From JAWVFK01 sp033856175 (lineage in GTDB: Bacteria; Actinomycetota; Thermoleophilia; Solirubrobacterales; 70-9): a DNA stretch of 64,000 nucleotides. Within the stretch, counting starts at the first letter, position 1. Each line of letters opens with the position of its first letter. The stretch is taken from NCBI GenBank assembly GCA_033856175.1, contig JAWVFK010000014.1:62001-126000 (forward strand), read 5' to 3'. Of the stretch, positions 26,948 to 34,182 are shown piece by piece. Under the pieces are notes generated by a model that did not search any database, was not told where the DNA came from, and saw only the letters and a program-made list of their open reading frames with translations. The translations under genes and the position numbers were made by a program.

Positions 26948-28261
26948 TCAGCCGACGGGGCGGTGGCTGCCGCCGCGCTCGTAGAGCTCTGCCCGGAGCG
27001 GCCGCGGATGGCCGATCGAGCCGACCTCGGAGATGTCGCGGCGGAACGGCAGGCCGATCGTCCAGTCGACGATCGCGCGGACCTTGCGGGCCGCGCCCGG
27101 CACCTGGCTCATGTGGTAGGTCCGGGCCATCCACCAGGCGGTGAAGCCGCGGAAGCGGAAGCGGCCAAGACGGCCGACGGCCTTGTAGCGGCCGAGGTTG
27201 ACGAAGGCCGCACGGCCGCGGTACTCGAACCGGCGCGCCGAGCCAACGCCGAGCTCGGCGGCGACGTTCGCGGCGGCGACGTGCGCCTGGCGGATCGCGT
27301 GCTGGGCAGTCGGCGGACAGATTCCGCCGGTCGGGTCGGGCACGGCGGCGCAGTCGCCGAGCGCCCAGACCGAGTCGAGGCCGGTGACCCGCAGGGTCTC
27401 GTCGACCGGCACCCTGCCGCGCTCGTCGAGCGGCAGCGAGAGGTTGCGCAGGCTCGGGTGGGGCATCACCCCGGCGGTCCAGACGACGGTCCGCGTCGCC
27501 ACCGTCTCACCGGTCGACAGCCGGGCGCTGTCGGCATTCACCTCCTCGAGCGTGGTGCCGAGGCGAATGTCGATGCCGCGGCCGCGCAGCTCGCGAAGCG
27601 CGTAGTCGGCGAGCCCGGGGTCGATCTCGGGCAGGACGCGGTCGGTGGCCTCGACGAGGATCCAGCGCATGCCGTGCAGGCGGGCGCGCGGGTAGCACTC
27701 CATCGCGTCGGCGGCAAAGTCCTGCAGCTCGGCAAGCGCCTCGAGGCCGGCGTAGCCGCCACCGACGAAGACATAGCTCAGCAGCTCATCGCGCCGAGCC
27801 GGGTCCTCGGTGGCGTTGGCCTCCTCGAGCGTCTCGATCACGTGGTTGCGCAGCCAGATCGCGTCGGCGAGGCTCTTGAAGCCGATCGCGTGCTCGTCGA
27901 GGCCGGGAATCGGCAAGACGCGGGAGACCGATCCGAGCGCCAAAACGAGCTGGTCGTAGCGAAGCTCTTCGTGCTCCCCATCGTGGCTGCGCAAGCTGAC
28001 GGTCTTCGCTGCCGAGTCGTGACCATCGATCGCCCCCAGCCGCAGATAGGTCCGGCTGAGGATCTCGCGCAGCGGCGTCACCACATGACGCGGCTCGAGC
28101 GTCCCCGCCGCCGCCTCGGGCAGAAACGGCGTGTAGAGCATGAAGTTGACGTCGTTGACCAGCGTCAGCCGAGTCGACTGCTTCGGCAACACCCGCTCCA
28201 GGTGGCGCGCGCAGGTCGACCCCGCGAAGCCACCTCCAGCTATGACAACGCTCCAGGCCAT
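26948..28261 (-). CDS. ndh: Type II NADH dehydrogenase (NDH-2)
   Basis: Single-subunit flavoprotein that passes electrons from NADH to membrane quinone without pumping protons; 437 residues. The FAD dinucleotide fold is at the N-terminus (VVIAGGGFAGSTCARHLER) and the NAD fold in the middle (LLSYVFVGGGYAGLEALAEL). TVVWTAGVMPHP, VWALGDCAAVPDP and PPTAQHAIRQAHVAAANV complete the family pattern. A C-terminal amphipathic membrane-binding region is present (FTAWWMARTYHM). ATG 28261 puts the FAD motif at its usual place. Menaquinone made by the men genes about 10 kb away would be its acceptor. The gene lies downstream of repeats B and C. Confidence 0.92.
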   Translation of the reverse strand: MAWSVVIAGGGFAGSTCARHLERVLPKQSTRLTLVNDVNFMLYTPFLPEAAAGTLEPRHVVTPLREILSRTYLRLGAIDGHDSAAKTVSLRSHDGEHEELRYDQLVLALGSVSRVLPIPGLDEHAIGFKSLADAIWLRNHVIETLEEANATEDPARRDELLSYVFVGGGYAGLEALAELQDFAADAMECYPRARLHGMRWILVEATDRVLPEIDPGLADYALRELRGRGIDIRLGTTLEEVNADSARLSTGETVATRTVVWTAGVMPHPSLRNLSLPLDERGRVPVDETLRVTGLDSVWALGDCAAVPDPTGGICPPTAQHAIRQAHVAAANVAAELGVGSARRFEYRGRAAFVNLGRYKAVGRLGRFRFRGFTAWWMARTYHMSQVPGAARKVRAIVDWTIGLPFRRDISEVGSIGHPRPLRAELYERGGSHRPVG

Positions 28262-28295
28262 CCGCCCAGTATGCCCTCCCGCTTCTCCCACCCTC

Positions 28296-28440
28296 GGCGC
28301 CGCGGCTCCTTTCTAGATTCGCGACCCCATGGCCCCGACTGGAGTCCCACGCGAGCAAGCTCGCGCGCGACCCCAGCTCGGGGACAGTTGGCCGGATCGT
28401 GGACGGCGCCGTATCTAGTCCGCCCCGACGGCGGACCCGC
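28296..28440 (+). repeat. Dispersed structured repeat, copy B (divergent copy)
   Basis: Begins GGCGCCGCGGCTCCTTTCTAGA. Its 51-nt hairpin at 28333-28383 has the same architecture as copy A but changed pairs: CCCCGA with TCGGGG, GTC with GAC, and CGCGAGC with GCTCGCG. Each substitution is matched on the opposite arm. The second hairpin here is GTCCGCC/GGCGGAC instead of GCGGC/GCCGC. Together with copy C it accounts for almost all of the 408-bp gene-free stretch between ndh and the glycosyltransferase; nothing else is seen there. Confidence 0.8.
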
Positions 28441-28475
28441 TTATCTGGAGACGATCGAGAGCCCAAGCAGTCCCT

Positions 28476-28626
28476 TCGATCAGCGGCCCCGCCGCTCGTA
28501 CGGACTAGCTCAACCTTGATCGACCGCACGGTTCTCTGTCCCGGAGCTGGGCTCGCGCGCGAACTTGTTCGCGGGTGAGTCCAGTCCGGGCCCTACCGAC
28601 GCGAGTCGAGAAAGGGGCCGCGGCGC
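28476..28626 (-). repeat. Dispersed structured repeat, copy C (inverted)
   Basis: Same element on the minus strand, facing copy B with about 35 bp between their ends, so B and C make a large head-to-head inverted pair. The hairpin (28540-28590) matches copy D except for one unpaired base. The sequence from the hairpin through CTAGTCCGTAC and the GCGGC/GCCGC module matches copy A closely. A and C thus share one 3' module, B and D another. Confidence 0.8.
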
Positions 28627-28669
28627 TGAAGGAGGACGCTGAAAGAGGAGGAGGAGCGCAGCTTCGGGG

Positions 28670-29731
28670 TCAGCGCAGCCAGGTGCGGACGATTGCGTTG
28701 GCGAAACCGAGGCCGTAGCGGACGACGGCCGGCTTCTTCGAGTGGCCGTGCAGGCGCCGTACGACCGTCACCGGCACCTCCTTGGCCGGAATCCCCCGCT
28801 TGATCGCCTCGATCATGAACTCCGAGGTGTGGAACTGCTCCTGGCGCAGCACGAGTTGGGGCAGGACGCTGGCGCGGACGGCGCGGTAGCCGTTGGAGCA
28901 GTCCGAGACCTTGGTTCGGGTGATGAACGAGACGAGGCGGTTGAAGAAGACGATGCCCAGCTCGCGGGCGAAGTGGTTCTGCTCGGCGCTGCCGAGGACG
29001 CGTGAGCCGTGGGCCATGTCCACCTCGCCGTCGAGCACCGGCTGAACCAGCCGCGGCATTTCCTCGGGCAGGTGCTGGCCGTCGGCGTCGAGGGTGACGA
29101 CGATCTCGGCGTCCGACTCGCTCAGCAGCCGGTAGCCGGTTCGCAGAGCGGCGCCGCCGCCGCGGTTGACGACGTGGCGCGCGACCGCGGCGCCGTGGCC
29201 GCGGGCTGCGTCGCCGGTGCCGTCGCGCGAGCCGTCGTCGACGACGAGGACGGCGGTCTCGACGCCGCAGACGGTCTCCGGGATCTGGTCGATCACCACG
29301 CCGACGCTCTCGGCCTCGTTGTAGGCGGGGACCAGCACGGCGACCTTGCCGCGAAAGCGCTCAGGCAGGCCGGCGGTGCGGAACTCCTCCCAGGCGATTC
29401 CCTCGAGCGCGCCCGAGAGCTGGCGGCTCAGCCTGCTGGTCTCGGCGAGCGCTCGCAGCGTCAGGAAGAAGAGGAAGAAGATCGCGAAGACCGCGAGGCC
29501 GAGGATGCGGCCGCCGTTGCCGCGGCGGAACGAGAAGCGGCCGAGCAGGGCGTCGGTTATCTCGGTCCCGGCGACCAGCCCGAGGCCGACGCCGCAGAGG
29601 ACGAGGATCAGGACGTCGACGTTGCGAAGCGCCCGTCGCCGCAGGACGGCGAAGCAGATCAGCAGCGCCGCGGCGACGAGCCCGGCGGTGCGCAGGAGCG
29701 TCAGCTGGTCGGGAAAGACGGCCGCCGTCAT
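28670..29731 (-). CDS. DUF2304-GT2 fusion glycosyltransferase
   Basis: Family 2 glycosyltransferase of 353 residues. An N-terminal region with about three membrane helices (residues 12-28, 38-56 and 78-98) resembles DUF2304 and is fused to a DPM1/GtrB-like catalytic domain. Catalytic features: VLVPAYNEAESVGVVIDQIP, VDDGSRDGT, VTLDADGQHLPEE (the DxD-type metal site) and NGYRAVRASVLPQ. Such enzymes transfer a sugar from a nucleotide sugar to polyprenyl phosphate, producing the donor for membrane GT39/GT83 enzymes. Its ATG overlaps the stop of the upstream GT39-like gene by 4 bp (ATGA), so donor-maker and user are probably co-translated. Confidence 0.9.
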   Translation of the reverse strand: MTAAVFPDQLTLLRTAGLVAAALLICFAVLRRRALRNVDVLILVLCGVGLGLVAGTEITDALLGRFSFRRGNGGRILGLAVFAIFFLFFLTLRALAETSRLSRQLSGALEGIAWEEFRTAGLPERFRGKVAVLVPAYNEAESVGVVIDQIPETVCGVETAVLVVDDGSRDGTGDAARGHGAAVARHVVNRGGGAALRTGYRLLSESDAEIVVTLDADGQHLPEEMPRLVQPVLDGEVDMAHGSRVLGSAEQNHFARELGIVFFNRLVSFITRTKVSDCSNGYRAVRASVLPQLVLRQEQFHTSEFMIEAIKRGIPAKEVPVTVVRRLHGHSKKPAVVRYGLGFANAIVRTWLR

Positions 29732-31110
29732 GGCCGCGCAGGATAGACCGCCGCCGGCGATCTCCCGCGCGCGTCACGCAGCAACGCCCCCAGCCAGGTC
29801 GCCGCGAACGATGCGAGCGTGATCACCAGCGGCATCAGGACGACGTTGCGGCGGGTTCCCGCCAGCAGCAGCGCGCCGGTCGCCGTGATCCCGAGGACGA
29901 TCAGGCCGATGACGAGCGCCTCGATCCGCCTTCGTCTCGCCAGCACGATCAGCGCTGCCAGCGCCAGCGCCAGCAGGCAGTAATGCAGGACCGTCGGCAG
30001 CGCCGGGTGCATCGACCGTCCCGATGGGGTCCACATCCGGCCCGTCTTGCGCGCCAGCATGCCGGCGTAGGCCAGCGGCTCCTCGGTGATGTCGTGCTTG
30101 AGGTTCTCGCGGCCGATCTTCGCCAGCGCGGCGTCGCGCGAGAGGTCCGGATAGCGGGCGGCCACCCGGTCGAGGATCGGCCGCGGCCGCTTGGCGAGGA
30201 TCGCGTCGTCGCTGAGCCGCGACTGGGGGTGGAAGCGGCGGTAGAGGAACAGCTTCGTCTTGAAGTGGTTGCCGTCGCCGGGCAGGAAGGTGCCGATGAA
30301 CAGCGCCTTGCCGCCACCGGTGGAGATCGGCACGACGCGGTCGAGGACGACGTAGTCCCTGACCAGCCACGGCAGCACAGGGACGAGGAACGCGCAGACG
30401 AGCAGGGCGGCGGCGGCGAGCCCGGGACGGCGACCGGCGCGGCGAGCGACGATCACGAGGGCGACGATCGCCAGGATCGGCGCGAACATCAGGTACTCGG
30501 GACGCGCCAGGGCGGTGATCCCCAGCAGCAGCCCCGGGGCCGTCCAGGCCCAGACAGAACGTTGCTCCAGCGCCCAGAGGAAGGAGAGCACCGCCGAGGC
30601 CAGGGCGAGGCAGCCCAGCGGCTCGCTCATCAGCCTGCCGGCATCGAAGACGAAGTACGGGTAGATCGCGACGAGGGCGGCGGCGAGCAGGCCGGTCGCG
30701 GTGCCACCGAGCCTGCGGCCGAGCAGGTAGACGACGACGATCGTCAGCGTGCCCAGCAGGGCGACCAGCAGGCGGGCGGCGCCGACGTGCTCGCCGCCGG
30801 TCAGGTAGTAGACGCCGGCGTAGAGCAGGGGGGCGCCGGGCGACCAGTCGGAGGAGTCCATCACCGTCTTGCCGTAGGTGTGGTCGACGTAGAGGCTGCG
30901 GGCGATGCTGGCGTAGGTGTTGGCGTCCACGCCTGGGTTCTCGACCGGGTTGAGGATTGCCCGGTCGGCGCGGAGGGCGAAGCCGAGGGCGACTATCAGG
31001 GCCAGGATTGCCAGGGCGTGCTTGCCGTGGCGGGCTGGGAGGGTGCGGATGCGGGTGCCTAGGCGGGTGCCTAGGCGGGTGCTTGGGGGGGTGGAGGTGG
31101 GGGGTGGCAT
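29728..31110 (-). CDS. GT39/ArnT-like membrane glycosyltransferase (paralogue 1)
   Basis: Integral membrane glycosyltransferase of 460 residues with about ten hydrophobic segments. It has the usual first periplasmic loop Asp motif (NPGVDANTYASIARSLY) and ALARPEYL after the middle helices. These enzymes use polyprenyl-phosphate sugars outside the membrane. It pairs with the DUF2304-GT2 gene (4-bp overlap) and is a paralogue of the next gene, sharing STGG.KALFIGT.LPGDG and PLAY..M.ARKT. ATG 31110 is chosen; longer starts would run into repeat copy D. The N-terminus encodes a TRLG repeat from three 12-bp units. Confidence 0.87.
   Translation of the reverse strand: MPPPTSTPPSTRLGTRLGTRIRTLPARHGKHALAILALIVALGFALRADRAILNPVENPGVDANTYASIARSLYVDHTYGKTVMDSSDWSPGAPLLYAGVYYLTGGEHVGAARLLVALLGTLTIVVVYLLGRRLGGTATGLLAAALVAIYPYFVFDAGRLMSEPLGCLALASAVLSFLWALEQRSVWAWTAPGLLLGITALARPEYLMFAPILAIVALVIVARRAGRRPGLAAAALLVCAFLVPVLPWLVRDYVVLDRVVPISTGGGKALFIGTFLPGDGNHFKTKLFLYRRFHPQSRLSDDAILAKRPRPILDRVAARYPDLSRDAALAKIGRENLKHDITEEPLAYAGMLARKTGRMWTPSGRSMHPALPTVLHYCLLALALAALIVLARRRRIEALVIGLIVLGITATGALLLAGTRRNVVLMPLVITLASFAATWLGALLRDARGRSPAAVYPARP
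31051..31086. repeat. Three 12-bp tandem units
   Basis: GCGGGTGCCTAG occurs twice in a row, then GCGGGTGCTTGG. On the minus strand these encode the TRLGTRLGTRIR-type N-terminal stretch of the GT39-like protein. It is a simple in-frame tandem duplication, next to a G-rich tract and repeat copy D. Confidence 0.75.
31085..31107 (+). other. G-quadruplex-capable G tract
   Basis: Seven G, then T-GG-A-GG-T, then six G, T, GG on the + strand, directly before the GT39-like ATG (31110, minus strand). It encodes a Pro/Thr/Ser run on the minus strand. The G-rich strand is the template for this gene. Four-stranded folding is possible on sequence grounds only. Confidence 0.4.
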
Positions 31111-31140
31111 CGGTGGTGGCACGTGTGGTTGGCGAGCGGG

Positions 31141-31275
31141 TCCTTCTTGATTTTTGGCCTTATGGCCCGGACTGGACTCACCCGCGAACAAGTTCGCGCG
31201 CGAGCCCAGATCCGGGACAGAGAACCGTGCTGGTTGAAGGAGCCGGGTCTAGTCCGCCCCGGCGACGGACCCGCG
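31141..31275 (+). repeat. Dispersed structured repeat, copy D
   Basis: Fourth copy, between the two GT39-like paralogues. The hairpin (31166-31216) is nearly identical to those of A and C, followed by ACAGAGAACCGTGC. The 3' module (TCTAGTCCGCCCC, then a GTCCG/CGGAC hairpin) matches copy B. The left end is diverged (TTGATTTTTGGCC). It lies inside a 207-bp gap that holds no gene. Confidence 0.8.
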
Positions 31276-31317
31276 CGACAGGATATGGGGAACCCCTCTC
31301 ATGCTCGTGTGGCGGGG

Positions 31318-32823
31318 CTAGGCTGCCGGCCTGCTGCGCCTTTTTGAGGCTAGGTGGGCTAGCCAAACCGTGGCTGCGCCGGCTAAGGTGCTGATTAGCG
31401 GGAGGAGGACCAGGACTCGGCGCTCGGCTGCCAGGAGGAGGGTGCCTTCGGCTGTGATTCCCAGGGTTAGGGCTCCGATGACCGTTGCTTCCCAGCGGCG
31501 GCGGATTGCCAGGGCTATCAAGGCCGTCAGGGCCAGGAGGACTATTGCCAGGTGGAAGGCCCGCCATAGCGGCAGCTTCATCGTGTCTCTGGGGCCGGCT
31601 CGCCACATGTGCCAGGTCTTCTTCGCGTACATCCAGGCGTAGGGGAGGGGTTTGGTCGTCCAGTAGTGCCAGAAGTTGTGCTTGGCGTCCTTCGAGAGCG
31701 CTGCGTCCACCGGCAGGCCCGGATGGCGTTCGGCGGCCAGGGTGTCGAGGATCTGGTCGAGGAAGACGAAGTTGACCTGCTCGAAGTCCTGCGAGAGCAG
31801 ACGGCGGGGCTCGATGCCGTCCTTTGGCAGCTGCGGCAGGCTGAGGCTCAGCCAGGGAGTCGGGAGCGACGGCTGGGGGCGAGGCTTCTCGGTGAACAGG
31901 AAGCGCCGCAGGCCTGGGTTGTCGGCCAGCAGGACGCTCTTGGTCTTGTCGTTCATGCCGTCGCCCGGGTAGTAGGTGCCGATGAACAGCGCCTTCGAGC
32001 CGCCGGTCGAGAGCGGCACGAAGCGGTGCAGCGAGACGTAGTTGTGGACCGTCCAGGGGACGATCGGGATCAGGAAGGCGGCGAGGAAGGCGCCGGCGCC
32101 GAGGAGACGGGGGCGCCAGGCTCGTCCGTCGCGGGCCAGTCGCACGATGGCAAGGACGGCGAATACGGCGCCGAAGGTCAGGTACTCCGGTCTCGTCAGC
32201 GCCGTCATCCCGAAGAGCAGGCCCGGCAGGGCCCAGGCCCACAGCGGCCGGCCGTCGCTGGCCCAGAGAAAGGACAGCACGGCGGCGCTGAGCCAGAAGA
32301 TCGCCAGCGGCTCGCTCATGATCATGCCGTGGTACTCGAGCAGCGAGGGGTAGATCGCCAGCGGCAGGGCTGCAACCACCCCCGCCCAGGCGGCGGTCGG
32401 AGAGCTCAGCCCGCGATCGGGGACGAGCGCCGCGGCGAGGCGGCGGGCGAGCAGGTAGGTGAGCAGGACCGCGAGCGTGCCCAGCAGCGCCAGCGAGACG
32501 CGCACCAGCAGCGGCTTGACGCCGCCGGTCGCGTAGTAGATGCCGGCGGCGAATAGCGGCAGCCCGGGCGAGTAGTTGGTCGGGTCCTGGACCTCCTCGC
32601 CGCCGAAGCCGCCGCGGCGGCCGAACTGACCGTCGCTGTAGAGGCTCTCGGCGATCCGCGCGTAACCGCGCGAGTCCGGCGTCGGGTGGGCGATGTGGTT
32701 CCTGGCGAACTCCAGCCTCAGGCCCAGCGCCAGCGCCAAGACCAGGGTCAGCGCGATCAGCGGCCTGATGCCGCCGTGGCGTCCGGGCAGCGCCCGCAGA
32801 CGCCTGTTCCAGGCCTCGATCAC
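31318..32823 (-). CDS. GT39/ArnT-like membrane glycosyltransferase (paralogue 2)
   Basis: Paralogue of the previous membrane glycosyltransferase, 501 residues and about ten membrane segments. The first extracytoplasmic loop has the Asp motif PTPDSRGYARIAESLYSDGQ; other shared features are EPLAIFWLSAAVLSFLWA, ALTRPEYLTFGAVFAVLAI and STGGSKALFIGTYYPGDG. It carries an insertion of about 40 residues after the shared core (TEKPRPQPSLPTPWLSLSLP). The last 100 codons are rich in codons rare elsewhere in the window (ATA, CTA, TTA, AGG), next to repeat D. It starts at GTG 32823 and is divergent from the UDP-sulfoquinovose synthase gene by 72 bp. Confidence 0.87.
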   Translation of the reverse strand: MIEAWNRRLRALPGRHGGIRPLIALTLVLALALGLRLEFARNHIAHPTPDSRGYARIAESLYSDGQFGRRGGFGGEEVQDPTNYSPGLPLFAAGIYYATGGVKPLLVRVSLALLGTLAVLLTYLLARRLAAALVPDRGLSSPTAAWAGVVAALPLAIYPSLLEYHGMIMSEPLAIFWLSAAVLSFLWASDGRPLWAWALPGLLFGMTALTRPEYLTFGAVFAVLAIVRLARDGRAWRPRLLGAGAFLAAFLIPIVPWTVHNYVSLHRFVPLSTGGSKALFIGTYYPGDGMNDKTKSVLLADNPGLRRFLFTEKPRPQPSLPTPWLSLSLPQLPKDGIEPRRLLSQDFEQVNFVFLDQILDTLAAERHPGLPVDAALSKDAKHNFWHYWTTKPLPYAWMYAKKTWHMWRAGPRDTMKLPLWRAFHLAIVLLALTALIALAIRRRWEATVIGALTLGITAEGTLLLAAERRVLVLLPLISTLAGAATVWLAHLASKRRSRPAA

Positions 32824-32895
32824 GCGGCGATGGTAGTCGGGCCGGGTGGTCAGACTGCTGCAACCCGCCGCCGCGTCCGCTACCCTGCCGCGGTC

Positions 32896-34134
32896 ATGCG
32901 GATTCTCATCCTAGGTGGGGATGGATACCTGGGGTGGCCAACGGCGATGCGCTTTTCCGCGCGTGGGCACGAGGTGTCGGTTCTCGACAACTTCTCGCGC
33001 CGTCGCTGGCACCTCCAGCACTCCACCGACTCCCTGACCCCCATCCGCTCCCTCGGTGAGCGGATCGACGCCTGGCGCGAGGTCTCCGGCAAGCAGATCG
33101 ACGCCTACGTCGGCTCGGTCGAGGACGGCGAGCTGCTCGACGACGTCATCGCCGAGATCAAGCCCGAGGCGATCGTCCACTACGCCGAGCAGGCCTCGGC
33201 GCCCTACTCGATGATCTCCCGGCGGACGGCGGTCGAGACCCAGTACACGAACGTCATCGGCACGCTCAACCTGCTCTTCGCGATCCGCGACCACGTCCCC
33301 GACTGCCACCTCGTCAAGCTCGGCACGATGGGCGAGTACGGCACGCCCAACATCGACATCGAAGAGGGCTACATCGAGATCGAGCACAAGGGGCGCAAGG
33401 ACACGCTGCCGTTCCCGAAGATGCCGGGCTCGCTCTACCACCTCTCCAAGGTCCACGACTCGCACAACATCCACTTCGCCTCGCGGATCTGGGGGCTGCG
33501 CGCGACCGACCTCAACCAGGGCTTCGTCTACGGCATCGAGACCGAGGAGTCGGCGTCCGACGAGCGCCTGCTGACGCGCTTCGACTACGACGAGTACTTC
33601 GGCACGGTCCTCAACCGCTTCTGCGTCCAGGCCGTCGTCGGCCACCCGCTGACCGTCTACGGCAAGGGGGGCCAGACCCGCGGCACGCTCAACATCCGCG
33701 ACACCCTGCAGTGCGTCGAGCTCGCCGTCGCCAACCCCGCCGAGCGCGGCGAGTTCCGCGTCTTCAACCAGTTCACCGAGCAGTTCTCGGTCTCCGAGGT
33801 CGCCGAGCTGGTTGCGAAGGCAGCGGGCGAGGTCGGCTATGACGTCGAGATCGGAACCTTCCCCAACCCGCGCGTCGAGCTCGAGGAGCACTACTACAAC
33901 GCCACCAACACGAAGCTGATCGACCTCGGCCTCAAGCCCCATCTGTTGGGCGAGGAGCTGGTCCGCTCGATGCTGACGATCATCGAGCGCTACAAGGACC
34001 GCGTCATCGCCAGCGCGATCGTCCCGACCACCCGCTGGAAGCCCGGCGAGCTCGAGGGCGAGTCGATGGGCTCGACGCACGCCGCCGACCCGCTCGACGC
34101 ACCGCTGCAGGGCACCCCGCTCAGCCGCGGCTGA
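32896..34134 (+). CDS. sqdB: UDP-sulfoquinovose synthase (SQD1/SqdB-like)
   Basis: NAD-dependent short-chain epimerase-type enzyme that converts UDP-glucose and sulfite to UDP-sulfoquinovose, the sugar donor of sulfolipid; 412 residues. It has the SQD1-specific N-terminus ILGGDGYLGWPTAMRFSARG, then DNFSRRRW, AEQASAPYSM and the diagnostic TMGEYGTPNIDIEEGYIEI. The catalytic Y-x3-K is in SLYHLSKVHDSHN near residue 181, and DLNQGFVYGIET follows. ATG 32896 is the only good start. The neighbouring genes make lipid-linked sugars, so sulfoquinovose may enter a glycolipid or glycan. No sulfolipid synthase (SqdX) is seen in the window. Confidence 0.87.
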   Translation: MRILILGGDGYLGWPTAMRFSARGHEVSVLDNFSRRRWHLQHSTDSLTPIRSLGERIDAWREVSGKQIDAYVGSVEDGELLDDVIAEIKPEAIVHYAEQASAPYSMISRRTAVETQYTNVIGTLNLLFAIRDHVPDCHLVKLGTMGEYGTPNIDIEEGYIEIEHKGRKDTLPFPKMPGSLYHLSKVHDSHNIHFASRIWGLRATDLNQGFVYGIETEESASDERLLTRFDYDEYFGTVLNRFCVQAVVGHPLTVYGKGGQTRGTLNIRDTLQCVELAVANPAERGEFRVFNQFTEQFSVSEVAELVAKAAGEVGYDVEIGTFPNPRVELEEHYYNATNTKLIDLGLKPHLLGEELVRSMLTIIERYKDRVIASAIVPTTRWKPGELEGESMGSTHAADPLDAPLQGTPLSRG

Positions 34135-34182
34135 GACGGTCCGCCCGGCCCGCCTTTACCTGCTCGCTACGATCTCGATCTG

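Noticed and set aside
31111..31191. An N-terminal extension of the first GT39-like gene
   Set aside because: It would read into repeat copy D and adds a sequence unlike a membrane-protein start.
26481..31275. CRISPR array or integron attC sites as an explanation for the repeats
   Set aside because: The copies are 1.7-2.7 kb apart or inverted, not regularly spaced with unique spacers. No integrase or cas gene is present, and attC core boxes are not recognisable.
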